45,193 nucleotides of DNA from CAZFMJ01 sp964520045 (GTDB lineage Bacteria > Elusimicrobiota > Elusimicrobia > Elusimicrobiales > CAZFMJ01). The stretch is from the NCBI GenBank assembly GCA_964520045.1, contig CAZFMJ010000015.1, positions 1 to 45,193 of the forward strand, read 5' to 3'. The notes under the pieces were generated by a model. It was not told where the DNA came from, made no database searches, and was given only the letters and a program-made list of their open reading frames with translations. Shown here piece by piece: positions 24,688-34,009 of the stretch. Numbering within the stretch: position 1 is the stretch's first letter; each line of letters begins with the position of its first letter. The position numbers were made by a program, and so were the translations under genes.

Positions 24688-25193
24688 ATAAAAAGCTGCC
24701 GATACTACTGTTTTTAATCGCCTGCGTTCCGGCCGGGATATGCTTGTGCGGAGAAAAACCCAAACAGCCGGAGCAGGAAGTAATTACCGGCGCGGAGGAA
24801 GCCCAGCAGCCTCTTCCCGAAGATAATGCGGACAACGGAACGGCGGAATATCCGCCCATGGTGCTTCAGGAAACCGACGAAGATATCATCGCCATTATCG
24901 AGGATTACGTGCGGAAAGAGATCCGTCTTAAGCGGGGGTTTTTCATGCTCAATCCGGAAAGTAATCAAATTTTAAAGCTTAAATTTGACAGCATAAATAA
25001 AAAGGTGGGATCCGACGAAACCGGCAAACGGATAGTCGACGCGGTTTTTTTAGACGATAGATCCAAAAAGTATGCCGTGGAATTCAACCTTGAAACTTCT
25101 CCGTGGGGAGGATTGGATATCTCGGCGATAATACTAAGGAAAGCGGCGGGAAAGCCCGTAAAATATCCCGAAACGCCCGAAGATAAAAAGTAA
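24684..25193 (+). CDS. exported protein of unknown function
   Basis: A 169-residue protein with a signal peptide (MNKKLPILLFLIACVPAGIC; the Cys-containing end could also be a poor lipobox). A low-complexity acidic linker follows (about residues 24-60), then a compact domain containing IIAIIEDYVRKEIRLKRG and KYAVEFNLETSPWGGLDI. No named family is recognised. The AAGGAG site 6 bp before the ATG at 24684 fixes the start; it overlaps the KdsC-like gene by 4 bp. Confidence 0.7.
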   Translation: MNKKLPILLFLIACVPAGICLCGEKPKQPEQEVITGAEEAQQPLPEDNADNGTAEYPPMVLQETDEDIIAIIEDYVRKEIRLKRGFFMLNPESNQILKLKFDSINKKVGSDETGKRIVDAVFLDDRSKKYAVEFNLETSPWGGLDISAIILRKAAGKPVKYPETPEDKK

Positions 25194-25220
25194 ACCCGGC
25201 CGGCTGGATCATAAGCGCGC

Positions 25221-25925
25221 ATGAACAATATACACTTTGCAACGGCGTTTTCGGCCGGACTCGCGACGTTTTTTTCGCCGTGCGTGCTTCCTCTGATCCC
25301 CGGCTATTTATCCCTCATGTCCGGGATTTCCGCCAAAGAACTTCTGGAAACGCGGGACCGCCGCTCCGCAACGGCGTTAAAAGCCGGCTTGCTGTCGCTT
25401 TCATTTGTAGCGGGATTTTCGCTCGCCTTTTCCGTGCTGGGAGCCGCAGCCTCGGCATTCTCCGCAGCGATATTCAAACATCGCCTGCTAGCGGCAAAAA
25501 TTTCGGGAGGAGCGCTTATTATACTCGGGCTTCACCTTACTGGAATTTTAAGCTTAAAATGGCTGTATTACGAAAGAAGAGTCTCAATGGGCGGTTTTAA
25601 ACCCGGCCATATAGGCGCTTTTTTAATGGGGCTCGCCTTTGCAATAGGCTGGTCTCCCTGCATAGGCCCCGTTCTTGCCGGCATACTTGCGATAGCCGCC
25701 AATTCATCCACCTCATCGCAGGGATTTTGGCTTCTGCTGGCTTATTCCGCGGGGCTCGGACTGCCTTTTATAGCCGCGGGGTTCGCCACGGCCGGATTTA
25801 TGAAAACGATTTCAAAATACAAAAGATTTTTAAAATACAGCGAAATTTGCGCGGGCGGAATCCTTATTATTGTGGGAATCTTAATTATACAGAACAGGGT
25901 TTTAGCGGCCGGCAGATTCTTCTGA
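25221..25925 (+). CDS. ccdA: CcdA-type cytochrome c biogenesis/thiol-transfer membrane protein
   Basis: A 234-residue protein with six hydrophobic segments and the two conserved cysteines of CcdA: TFFSPCVLPLIPGYLSLMSG (Cys21) and AIGWSPCIGPVLAGIL. The family carries reducing equivalents from cytoplasmic thioredoxin across the membrane to periplasmic thiol proteins. The start ATG lies 27 bp after the exported-protein gene, which may be a partner (inference). No thioredoxin-like gene is adjacent. Confidence 0.85.
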   Translation: MNNIHFATAFSAGLATFFSPCVLPLIPGYLSLMSGISAKELLETRDRRSATALKAGLLSLSFVAGFSLAFSVLGAAASAFSAAIFKHRLLAAKISGGALIILGLHLTGILSLKWLYYERRVSMGGFKPGHIGAFLMGLAFAIGWSPCIGPVLAGILAIAANSSTSSQGFWLLLAYSAGLGLPFIAAGFATAGFMKTISKYKRFLKYSEICAGGILIIVGILIIQNRVLAAGRFF

Positions 25926-26015
25926 AATCCGCAGCTGCCCGGCGGAAAAAACCACGGAAAGAATTTTTTTAAACGCCGCATATTACCAATCTGCGATGAA
26001 TAGTTTTAAAATTTC

Positions 26016-27062
26016 ATGAAAGAATATTTTGTAATCCCGGGGCTTGCCCTGATAATGGGCGTCGTTCTTCTGCTCCCGTTTTCCGTAAAAAAAGTGGAAG
26101 AGGAGCTTGAAGCTTTCCTTTTTATAATGGGCATTTTTGCGGTAAGCGTCTCAGGGCAATGGAGCCTGCATCTGGTTAAAGAGGCCTTGGCCGAGCCGTT
26201 GAAAATAACACTGGCGGTGCTTGCCGCGGGCTTCCTGTTCCGCAATTTACGGAAACACATATCGTCCTCCGTAGACTTTCTGATAAAAACAACCGGCTTA
26301 AGCCCGGCGATTTTTATAATAATTATCATATTGGGATTCGCCTCCAGCCTTATCACGGCGATAATATCCGCTTTGATACTTGCCGAGGTCGCGACCGCCC
26401 TGCGCCTCGAAAGAAAATATGAAATACGGATGGTAGTCTGCGCCTGTTTTGCGATAGGGCTGGGCGCGGTATTTACTCCGCTGGGAGAGCCGCTGTCTAC
26501 CATAGCTACGGCCAAACTGCGGACGACTCCGCATAACGCCGATTTTTTTTATCTGCTTAAACTGTTGTGGATGTGGGTGGTTCCCGGAATATTCCTTTGC
26601 GCGGCGGCGGCATGCCGGAATATGGGCCACGGCGCGGGCAAAGGGAAAAGTCTCGCGGAAGACCACGTCGAAACCTCAAAAGACATAATACTGCGCTCCA
26701 TTAAAGTTTATCTTTTCATTATGGCGCTGATATTTCTGGGAACGGGCATCTCTCCGATCGCCGAAAAGACCGTAGCCAAAGCTCCGGTCTGGGCGCTTTA
26801 TTGGATAAATTCAATTTCGGCGGTGCTTGACAACGCCACTCTGGTCGCGGCGGAAATAGTGCCTTCGATGAGCAGAAAGCAGTTAATTTTCATATTAATG
26901 GGACTTCTCATTTCAGGGGGAATGCTCATTCCCGGCAACATACCCAACATCATCTGTTCTTCAAAATTGGGAATAAAAAGCCGCGAATGGGCAGAAACGG
27001 CCGTTCCGCTGGGAACGGCCATGATGCTGGTTTATTTCGCTGTTCTTATGATCGCTTTATAG
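26016..27062 (+). CDS. DUF1646-family putative cation/anion transporter
   Basis: A 348-residue polytopic protein with about ten hydrophobic segments. The conserved stretches VVCACFAIGLGAVFTPLGEP, LDNATLVAAEIVPSM and MLIPGNIPNIICSSKLGI match DUF1646, a group related to NhaD/CitM-type ion transporters. The substrate is unknown. The ATG at 26016 has no obvious ribosome site. It is 24 bp before the acyl-CoA synthetase gene. Confidence 0.75.
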   Translation: MKEYFVIPGLALIMGVVLLLPFSVKKVEEELEAFLFIMGIFAVSVSGQWSLHLVKEALAEPLKITLAVLAAGFLFRNLRKHISSSVDFLIKTTGLSPAIFIIIIILGFASSLITAIISALILAEVATALRLERKYEIRMVVCACFAIGLGAVFTPLGEPLSTIATAKLRTTPHNADFFYLLKLLWMWVVPGIFLCAAAACRNMGHGAGKGKSLAEDHVETSKDIILRSIKVYLFIMALIFLGTGISPIAEKTVAKAPVWALYWINSISAVLDNATLVAAEIVPSMSRKQLIFILMGLLISGGMLIPGNIPNIICSSKLGIKSREWAETAVPLGTAMMLVYFAVLMIAL

Positions 27063-27086
27063 CCGGAAGCGCGGGGGAATTACCAT

Positions 27087-29144
27087 ATGATAAACGACCA
27101 ATTGTTAAATCCCGCAAGCATAGCCGTGATCGGCGGCTCGAATGCCGTCAATAAACCCGGAGGAAAAGTTTTATTTAATCTCAAAGACGGGCATTTCAAG
27201 GGGGCTTTATATGTCGTAAATCCCAAAGAACCCGAGGTGCAGGGCGTGAAGGCTTTTGCCGATGCGCAGAAACTCCCTCCCGTCGATCTGGCCATACTTG
27301 CGATTCCGGCCAAATACTGCGTGGAAACCGTGGAAGTGCTCGCAAAACAAAAAGGCGCCAAAGCCTTTATCATCCTGTCGGCCGGATTCAGCGAGGAAAG
27401 CAAAGAAGGCGCGCTTCTTGAAAAACAGATCGTGGAAATCATAGACAGCGTCGACGGCGCCCTGATAGGCCCGAACTGCATCGGCTTCCTTAATTCAAAT
27501 TACAGCGGCGTTTTCACAACGCCTATCCCGGCTCTTAATCCCGCGGGCTGCGATTTTATTTCAGGCTCCGGCGCCACCGCCGTGTTTATCATGGAATCCG
27601 GCATTCCCAAAGGACTGACCTTTTCCAGCGTTTATTCCGTGGGAAATTCGGCGCAGCTGGGCGTGGAAGAAGTGCTTAAATATCTCGACGAAAGCTTCGA
27701 CCCGGCAAAGAGTTCCAAAGTAAAATTACTGTATATTGAAAATGTAAAAAAACCCGGCCTCTTGTTAAAACATGCCTCTTCGCTTATCCGCAAGGGATGC
27801 AGGATAGCCGCCATCAAAGCCGGATCGTCGGAGGCGGGAAGCAGGGCCGCTTCGTCCCACACCGGAGCGCTGGCCTCCCCGGACACGGTGGTAAACGCGC
27901 TTTTCAGAAAGGCGGGGATAGTGCGCTGTTATAACAGGGAAGAGCTTGCCACGGTGGCCTGCGTGTTCATGCACAAAAAACTGCCGGGGAAAAATATAGC
28001 CGTCATTACCCATGCCGGCGGCCCGGCGGTAATGCTTACAGACACTCTTTCGGACGGAGGGCTTGAAATTCCCCGCATCAAAGGACCCGAAGCCGAAGAA
28101 CTGCTCAAAAACCTTTTTCCCGGCTCCTCCGTGTCCAATCCCATAGATTTTCTCGCCACCGGCACAGCCGGGCAATTGGGCAAAATTATAGACGCCTGCG
28201 AAAACGATTTTCACGCGATCGACGCCATGGCGGTAATTTTCGGAAGTCCGGGCCTATTTAAAATTCATGACGTTTACGATTTGCTGGATAAAAAAATGGA
28301 AAGCTGTAAAAAACCGATATACCCGGTGCTGCCGTCCGTCATTAATGCGGGCGAAGAAATAAAAGCCTTCTTATCCAAAGGAAGACTTTGCTTCCCGGAT
28401 GAAAGCCTGTTCGGGAACGCGCTGGTAAAAACTTATTTTACGCCCGGACCCGCAGGCGGGGAAATCGAACCTCCGAAGATCAATACGGCACAAATACGCA
28501 TGGTTATGGACCGCGCCGAAAACGGATATCTTCCCCCCGAAGAGGTGCAGACCCTGCTTGACGCGTCGGGGATAGCAAGAGCCGGAGAGGCCGTGGCAAG
28601 AACCGCTGAACAAGCCGTAAAAGCCGCTGAAAAGACGGGTTTCCCGGTGGCCATGAAGGTAATAGGCCCGGTGCATAAATCGGATGTCGGGGGCGTGGCT
28701 CTTAATATCAAAGACGACGGCATTCTGCGCGCTGAATTCGAAAGGATGATGAAAATAAAAGACACTTCAGCCGTCCTTATTCAGCCCATGCTGGCCGGAA
28801 TCGAACTATTTGCCGGAGCAAAAAGGGAAGACAAGTTCGGACATATGATACTTTGCGGATTGGGAGGAATTTTTATAGAAACGCTCAAAGACATAAGCTT
28901 CGGCCTGGCCCCGCTTATTAAGGAAGAAGCCCTGGGCATGATCCGCAATTTGAAGGGTTATGGAATTATCAAAGGCGCAAGGGGGCGGGAAGGCGCCAAT
29001 GAAGAACTTTTTGCGGATATTGTGGCAAGATTATCCGCGCTGGTGACCGCGGCTCCGGAAATTTTCGAATTGGACATAAATCCTTTGCTTGGAAGCAGGA
29101 ACACGGTGACGGCGGTGGACGCAAGAATAAGGATTGAAAAGTAA
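27087..29144 (+). CDS. ADP-forming acetate/acyl-CoA ligase, fused alpha-beta
   Basis: A 685-residue single-chain NDP-forming acyl-CoA synthetase. The alpha part has the CoA-binding SIAVIGGSNAVNKPGGKVL, LIGPNCIGFLN and phosphohistidine loop SSHTGALASPD (His258). The beta part from about residue 470 is an ATP-grasp domain (FPVAMKVIGPVHKSDVGGV, then PLLGSRNTVTAVDAR). It converts acyl-CoA, ADP and phosphate to acid, CoA and ATP, conserving energy from amino-acid breakdown. Next to tryptophanase it may act on acetyl-CoA derived from pyruvate or on aryl-acyl-CoA. Confidence 0.9.
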   Translation: MINDQLLNPASIAVIGGSNAVNKPGGKVLFNLKDGHFKGALYVVNPKEPEVQGVKAFADAQKLPPVDLAILAIPAKYCVETVEVLAKQKGAKAFIILSAGFSEESKEGALLEKQIVEIIDSVDGALIGPNCIGFLNSNYSGVFTTPIPALNPAGCDFISGSGATAVFIMESGIPKGLTFSSVYSVGNSAQLGVEEVLKYLDESFDPAKSSKVKLLYIENVKKPGLLLKHASSLIRKGCRIAAIKAGSSEAGSRAASSHTGALASPDTVVNALFRKAGIVRCYNREELATVACVFMHKKLPGKNIAVITHAGGPAVMLTDTLSDGGLEIPRIKGPEAEELLKNLFPGSSVSNPIDFLATGTAGQLGKIIDACENDFHAIDAMAVIFGSPGLFKIHDVYDLLDKKMESCKKPIYPVLPSVINAGEEIKAFLSKGRLCFPDESLFGNALVKTYFTPGPAGGEIEPPKINTAQIRMVMDRAENGYLPPEEVQTLLDASGIARAGEAVARTAEQAVKAAEKTGFPVAMKVIGPVHKSDVGGVALNIKDDGILRAEFERMMKIKDTSAVLIQPMLAGIELFAGAKREDKFGHMILCGLGGIFIETLKDISFGLAPLIKEEALGMIRNLKGYGIIKGARGREGANEELFADIVARLSALVTAAPEIFELDINPLLGSRNTVTAVDARIRIEK

Positions 29145-29217
29145 AACCAGCGCGGTATATTTCACCGCTATCCGCCTGTTCTGTGAACATTTAAAAACCA
29201 GGAGATGAGACAAAGAC

Positions 29218-30609
29218 ATGACACCCGAACAAAAATGGAAAACGATAATAGAGCCGTTTAAAATAAAGAGTGTGGAACCGCTCGGTTTTACAAGCCTCCC
29301 TGAGCGCCGGCGCATACTGAAACAAGCTCACTATAATCTTTTTAACATCCGCGCCGAAAAAATTCTTATAGATCTGCTTACGGACAGCGGAACCTGCGCC
29401 ATGTCCAGCAATCAATGGGCGGCGATAATGCGGGGAGACGAATCTTATGCCGGGGCAAAAAGCTTTTATGCTTTTGAATCGGCGGTAAAAAAACTGACGG
29501 GATACAAAGAAGTCATCCCGGTGCACCAGGGCCGCGCGGCGGAACGGATACTTTTTTCTTTTGCGGGCGGAAAGGGACGCTATGTCGTTTCCAACTCGCA
29601 TTTTGACACCACACGGGCGAATGTGGAGGCTTCGGGCGCCGAGGCGGTCGATATGCCGGTAAAAACAGCTTTTGATTTTGACAAACCGGGCCCATTCAAG
29701 GGAAATATGGATATTGAGGCTCTACAGAAATTCATTGCGGAAAAAGGCGCCCCGAACATAGCGCTGTGCATAATGACCGTGACGAATAATTCTCTCGGTG
29801 GACAGCCTGTTTCCATGAAAAATCTAAAATCAGTAAGCAGGATATGCAAAAGCCGGAGGATACCTCTTTTACTGGACTGCGCAAGGTTTGCCGAAAACGC
29901 CTATTTCATCAAACTCAGGGAAAAGGGATACGCCGGAAAGTCCGTATTCCAGATAGCCCGTGAAATGTTTTCATACTGCGAAGGATGCATGATGAGCGCA
30001 AAAAAAGACGCGCTCGTAAACATCGGCGGATTCATAGCGTTCAATAACGCGGAGTGGACGGCCAAAGCCAAACAGATTCTTATTTTGGGCGAAGGATTCC
30101 CCACCTACGGCGGACTGGCAGGCAGAGATTTGGAGGCCATGGCCGTCGGGTTAAAAGAAGTGGTCAACGAAGATTACCTTAAATACAGGATACGCTCCAG
30201 CGCCTATCTTGGAAAAGGACTACTGAAGGTTGGCGTGCCGATAGTTCAGCCTCCGGGAGGACACGCGGTGTACGTAAACGCCAAAAAATTTCTGCCGCAT
30301 ATACCTTCCCGTATGTTTCCGGCGCAGGCGCTTGCCTGCGAACTTTATCTGGAAGGCGGAATACGATCGGTGGAAATAGGCACTCTCATGTTCGGGCGGA
30401 GGCAGCCGGACGGAAATTTTATTCCGGCGCCCATGGAATTGGTACGGCTGGCGGTTCCGCGCCGGGTTTATACCCAAAGCCATATTGATTTTGTTATAGA
30501 AGTTTTTCAGCGCATCGCCAAAAGGAAAAATTCAATCCGCGGACTTAAAGTCGTCTACGCCCCGGCCGCTCTTGCTCATTTCACAGCCAAATTAAAACCG
30601 GTTCTTTAG
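29218..30609 (+). CDS. tnaA: tryptophanase
   Basis: A 463-residue PLP enzyme of the beta-eliminating lyase family. DSGTCAMSSNQWAAIMRGDE, VHQGRAAERI, LLDCARFAENAYFIK and the PLP-lysine segment MMSAKKDALVNIGG are diagnostic. Two positions separate tryptophanase from tyrosine phenol-lyase: the Asp in HFDTT (TPL has Thr) and VEIG in GIRSVEIGTL (TPL has MERG, with a substrate-binding Arg). Both are of the tryptophanase type here. It cleaves tryptophan to indole, pyruvate and ammonia. No tnaC-like leader is seen; the 73-bp gap before it is short. Confidence 0.9.
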   Translation: MTPEQKWKTIIEPFKIKSVEPLGFTSLPERRRILKQAHYNLFNIRAEKILIDLLTDSGTCAMSSNQWAAIMRGDESYAGAKSFYAFESAVKKLTGYKEVIPVHQGRAAERILFSFAGGKGRYVVSNSHFDTTRANVEASGAEAVDMPVKTAFDFDKPGPFKGNMDIEALQKFIAEKGAPNIALCIMTVTNNSLGGQPVSMKNLKSVSRICKSRRIPLLLDCARFAENAYFIKLREKGYAGKSVFQIAREMFSYCEGCMMSAKKDALVNIGGFIAFNNAEWTAKAKQILILGEGFPTYGGLAGRDLEAMAVGLKEVVNEDYLKYRIRSSAYLGKGLLKVGVPIVQPPGGHAVYVNAKKFLPHIPSRMFPAQALACELYLEGGIRSVEIGTLMFGRRQPDGNFIPAPMELVRLAVPRRVYTQSHIDFVIEVFQRIAKRKNSIRGLKVVYAPAALAHFTAKLKPVL

Positions 30610-30618
30610 GCAAATACT

Positions 30619-32673
30619 ATGCTCGCAGCCCCGAGATTTGAAAACGTAAAAAAAGACATGGAAAACATCGTAGGCCGCGGCAATGTCTTCTGCTCCGAAG
30701 CCGATATCATGGCCTATTCCTATGATTCAGGCATGGATAAAGCAAGGCCGGAAGCCGTAATCAAGTTCGACACGGCCGGCCAGATAGCTCCGGCCGTGCG
30801 CCTCCTGTATGAAGCGGGCATACCTTATATCGCCAGAGTCTGCGGAACGAATCTTTCCGGGGGGTGCATTCCGCTCAAGGGCGGGGCAATATTGAATCTT
30901 GCCGGATTAAACAGGATACTTCAGATAGACACCGCGGGCTGTTACGCCGTGGTTGAACCCGGAGTTATAAACATCAAGCTTCAGAATGAATTATCAAAAA
31001 TAGGCTATTTCTACGCTCCGGACCCCGCCAGCCATAAAGTCTGCAGTCTGGGCGGGAATATCGGAGAAAATGCCGGCGGCCCCCGCTGTCTTAAATACGG
31101 AGTCACCTCCAACCATATCCTGGAAATGGACATAGTCACGGCCGAAGGCAAAACCGCGCACTGGTCCGTTAACGACGGAGGCCCCGATCTGGCCGGCCTT
31201 TTTGTGGGGTCGGAAGGGACTTTCGGAATAGCCGTAAAGATATGGCTGAAAATTCTTCCGGAGCCGGATTGCATACACACGGCGCTTGCCGCGTTTGCGG
31301 ATATGGAAGCCGCCATAAACGCCGTCGCCGGTATAATCAGGGCGGGGATTCTTCCCAGAACGCTTGAGGCGATGGATAAAATGACGATCTCCGCGGTTGA
31401 GGCGCAGTTGCACGCCGGCTATCCCAAAAACTGCGAAGCCGTTCTTCTTATTGAATCCGACGGCTCCAAGCGCGAAGCCGGGCAGGATATACATATCGCC
31501 GAACAGATATGCAGGGAAAATTCATGCCTCAGCTGGCAGACCGCCACCGGGACCGAAGAGCGGGAAAAACTTTGGGAAGGCAGAAGAGGCGCCTATGCCT
31601 CAATGGCCCGTCTGGCGCCCAACGTTCTGGTTGAAGACGGCGCGGTGCCCAGGCCGCGGCTCTCCGAAGCCCTTAAACGGGTGCGCGAAATAGCCAAAAC
31701 CCATGACGTGAGGGTCGGGCTTCTTTTTCACGCCGGGGACGGAAACCTTCACCCGAATATTATATTCGACGAACGCAATCCGGATGAAACGAGGCGTGTT
31801 AAAAAAGCCGGCTATGAAATGCTCAAGGCCTGCGTGGCTCTTGAGGGGACGGTATCCGGAGAACACGGCATAGGCGTGCAGAAACGCGTGGCCATGAATT
31901 GGCTTTATAATGCCGACACCCTGAATATTTTCCGGCAGGTCAAAAAGGCCCTTGACCCGAAGCTTCTGGCAAATCCCGACAAAATAATTCCCGTGTCCGG
32001 AGAAGCGGAGAATAAGCAGGTCCTTTTGCGCCCTTTCCCGAAACATTTTTCCCCCGCCTCGACAAAACTGGCGGATGAGGTTAAATCCCGCTTTAAAAAC
32101 AGCCTGCCCAGCATAATAACAGGCTCCGGCACAAAACTGCCTCCGGAAGCGGCGGGGCGCTATAATAAACAGCAGGAATTGCGGACGGACGGCCTGAGCC
32201 GGATAATAGAACTGGACAAGGGAAATTATACGGTGACGGCGGAAGCCGGAATAGGCATGGCGATTTTGAAGAATGAACTTGAAACGGCCGGATTCAGGCT
32301 TATGACGCCGAACGCGAAAGGCACGCTGGGCGGATTTTTGGCGGCAAAGCAGTGGATTTGGACCAGAGATTTAATTCTCGGTCTGCAGATACTTCTGCCG
32401 GACGGAAAACTGCTGGATTTCGGCGGCAAAACGATGAAGAACGTGGCCGGCTACGACATTGTGAAACTTATGCTGGGCTCATGGGGGGCATACGGAATAA
32501 TAACCGCGGCCACTCTCAGGCTGCATTCCTCCGCCTCCCGCCTTAAAATACCCAAAACCGAAGGCGCTCCGGCAGTATTTAAACCGTGCGAATACCATAC
32601 CCGGCTCAAAAAGGTTTTTGACCCGGCCAATCTTTTTAATCCCTGGATATTCACAGCCCGCGATGACAAATAA
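30619..32673 (+). CDS. fused GlcD-GlcE-type FAD-linked oxidase
   Basis: A 684-residue protein. Residues 1 to about 465 form a complete GlcD-like PCMH FAD-binding oxidase (RVCGTNLSGGCIPLKGG, SLGGNIGENAGGPRCLKYGV, LFVGSEGTFGIAVKIWL, LFHAGDGNLHPNIIF, SGEHGIGVQKR). Residues about 480-650 form a second, GlcE-like FAD domain (TVTAEAGIGMAILKNEL, GTLGGFLAAKQWIWTRD, GGKTMKNVAGYDIVKLMLGSWG). It ends with the usual FDPANLFNPWIF. With GlcF just downstream it probably oxidises glycolate, D-lactate or another 2-hydroxy acid. In most bacteria GlcD and GlcE are separate. Confidence 0.85.
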   Translation: MLAAPRFENVKKDMENIVGRGNVFCSEADIMAYSYDSGMDKARPEAVIKFDTAGQIAPAVRLLYEAGIPYIARVCGTNLSGGCIPLKGGAILNLAGLNRILQIDTAGCYAVVEPGVINIKLQNELSKIGYFYAPDPASHKVCSLGGNIGENAGGPRCLKYGVTSNHILEMDIVTAEGKTAHWSVNDGGPDLAGLFVGSEGTFGIAVKIWLKILPEPDCIHTALAAFADMEAAINAVAGIIRAGILPRTLEAMDKMTISAVEAQLHAGYPKNCEAVLLIESDGSKREAGQDIHIAEQICRENSCLSWQTATGTEEREKLWEGRRGAYASMARLAPNVLVEDGAVPRPRLSEALKRVREIAKTHDVRVGLLFHAGDGNLHPNIIFDERNPDETRRVKKAGYEMLKACVALEGTVSGEHGIGVQKRVAMNWLYNADTLNIFRQVKKALDPKLLANPDKIIPVSGEAENKQVLLRPFPKHFSPASTKLADEVKSRFKNSLPSIITGSGTKLPPEAAGRYNKQQELRTDGLSRIIELDKGNYTVTAEAGIGMAILKNELETAGFRLMTPNAKGTLGGFLAAKQWIWTRDLILGLQILLPDGKLLDFGGKTMKNVAGYDIVKLMLGSWGAYGIITAATLRLHSSASRLKIPKTEGAPAVFKPCEYHTRLKKVFDPANLFNPWIFTARDDK

Positions 32674-34009
32674 TCCGCAGGATAATTTTCCGTTTGAATC
32701 TGAAAATCAGGAGCGCCGGCTCAGGAGGCTCCTTACCGATCTGGGCGAACGCAGTCTTTACGACGCGGTAAGCCAATGCAACAGATGCGGATACTGCGCT
32801 CCCGTCTGCCCTACGCAGATAGCGGTAAACCGCGAAAATTTTTCCGGCAGAGGCAGGAACCAGACCGTAAAAATGCTTCTTGAGGGAAAACTCAAAAAAA
32901 ATCAGGCTGACGAAACGATTTCCACATGTCTTTTATGCGGAGCCTGCACTTCGGCCTGCTATGCGAAAGTACCCACGGCGGACATAGTTCTTGAAGCCCG
33001 CAGAAGCATGATGGAGCAGAAGTCTTCCCCGGCGGAGCTGGCCATAAAAACCGTTCTCAGGCACCCGCTCGCGACGGCGCGCTGGCTTAAGGCGTCCAAC
33101 TATCTGCGGAAAACAGGCGCCGCGCGGCTCGCCGGAACGATGGGAATGTTCCGCCTTATCGGCATGCCGGGGCTGGCGGACGCTGAAAGAGAGACCCCCG
33201 CCCCCACGCGGTTTTTATTCGAGATATTATCAAAAGACCACGAACTTGCCCCCAGGCAAAACGCGGCCAAACCGGCGAAATGGATATACTTTGCGCCCTG
33301 CGGACCCAATTATTTGTATCCGGAAGTGGGAAAAGCTACGGTAAGCCTGCTCAAAAACCTTATGGGACAAGGGGAATTTTTCGGCCATTCATGCTGCGGG
33401 CTTACAGCGTACAATTACGGGAATATCCGCGACGCCAGAAACGCGGCGAAAGAAAATATCGCGCGTTTTGAAAATATTTCAGCCCGCTGCGGCGGCATCC
33501 CCGTCGTATGCGACTGCTCGTCCTGCGCCGCTTTCATGAAAAGCTATGAACAGCTTTTTATAAACGATGAAACATGGCGCCCCCGGGCTAAAAAATTCTC
33601 GGAAAGCGTAAAAGACATCCTTGAAACCCTGCCGCCGGAACATTTTAATGAAAGCCGGGATACGGACAAAACCGTCACCTACCATGATTCCTGCCGCGCC
33701 TGCCACGGACAGGGAATAAGAACCGCGCCTAGAGCCGCTCTGAGAAAAATACTGGGAGATAAATACGCGGAGCTGCCGGAATCCGATTCCTGCTGCGGCG
33801 GCGCGGGCGCATTCGCCTTCACGCAGAGGGAATTATCCGAAAAAATACTCCGAAGAAAAATCTCGAACATAGCCGGCGTACAGGCGGATATAGTGATCGC
33901 GGGCGCCACCTCATGCCTCATCCAGATCGCCGCCGGGCTTAAACGCTGGTACCCCAAAGCCCGAGTGATGCACTACAGTGTCTTTCTTAAAAATGCTAAA
34001 CTTTTCTAA
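32663..34009 (+). CDS. GlcF-like iron-sulfur subunit of glycolate/2-hydroxyacid oxidase
   Basis: A 448-residue protein with two 4Fe-4S motifs, CNRCGYCAPVCP and CLLCGACTSACYAKVP, followed by two CCG (cysteine-rich) domains: HSCCGLTAYN, DCSSCAAF, HDSCRACHGQG and SDSCCGGAGAF. It passes electrons from the flavin subunit to the membrane quinone pool or a heterodisulfide-type acceptor. It overlaps the GlcDE gene by 11 bp; the ATG at 32663 is used. The stop overlaps the next start by 1 bp. Confidence 0.9.
   Translation: MTNNPQDNFPFESENQERRLRRLLTDLGERSLYDAVSQCNRCGYCAPVCPTQIAVNRENFSGRGRNQTVKMLLEGKLKKNQADETISTCLLCGACTSACYAKVPTADIVLEARRSMMEQKSSPAELAIKTVLRHPLATARWLKASNYLRKTGAARLAGTMGMFRLIGMPGLADAERETPAPTRFLFEILSKDHELAPRQNAAKPAKWIYFAPCGPNYLYPEVGKATVSLLKNLMGQGEFFGHSCCGLTAYNYGNIRDARNAAKENIARFENISARCGGIPVVCDCSSCAAFMKSYEQLFINDETWRPRAKKFSESVKDILETLPPEHFNESRDTDKTVTYHDSCRACHGQGIRTAPRAALRKILGDKYAELPESDSCCGGAGAFAFTQRELSEKILRRKISNIAGVQADIVIAGATSCLIQIAAGLKRWYPKARVMHYSVFLKNAKLF

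Noticed and set aside
29218..30609. Tyrosine phenol-lyase
   Set aside because: HFDTT and VEIG at the discriminating positions are of the tryptophanase type.
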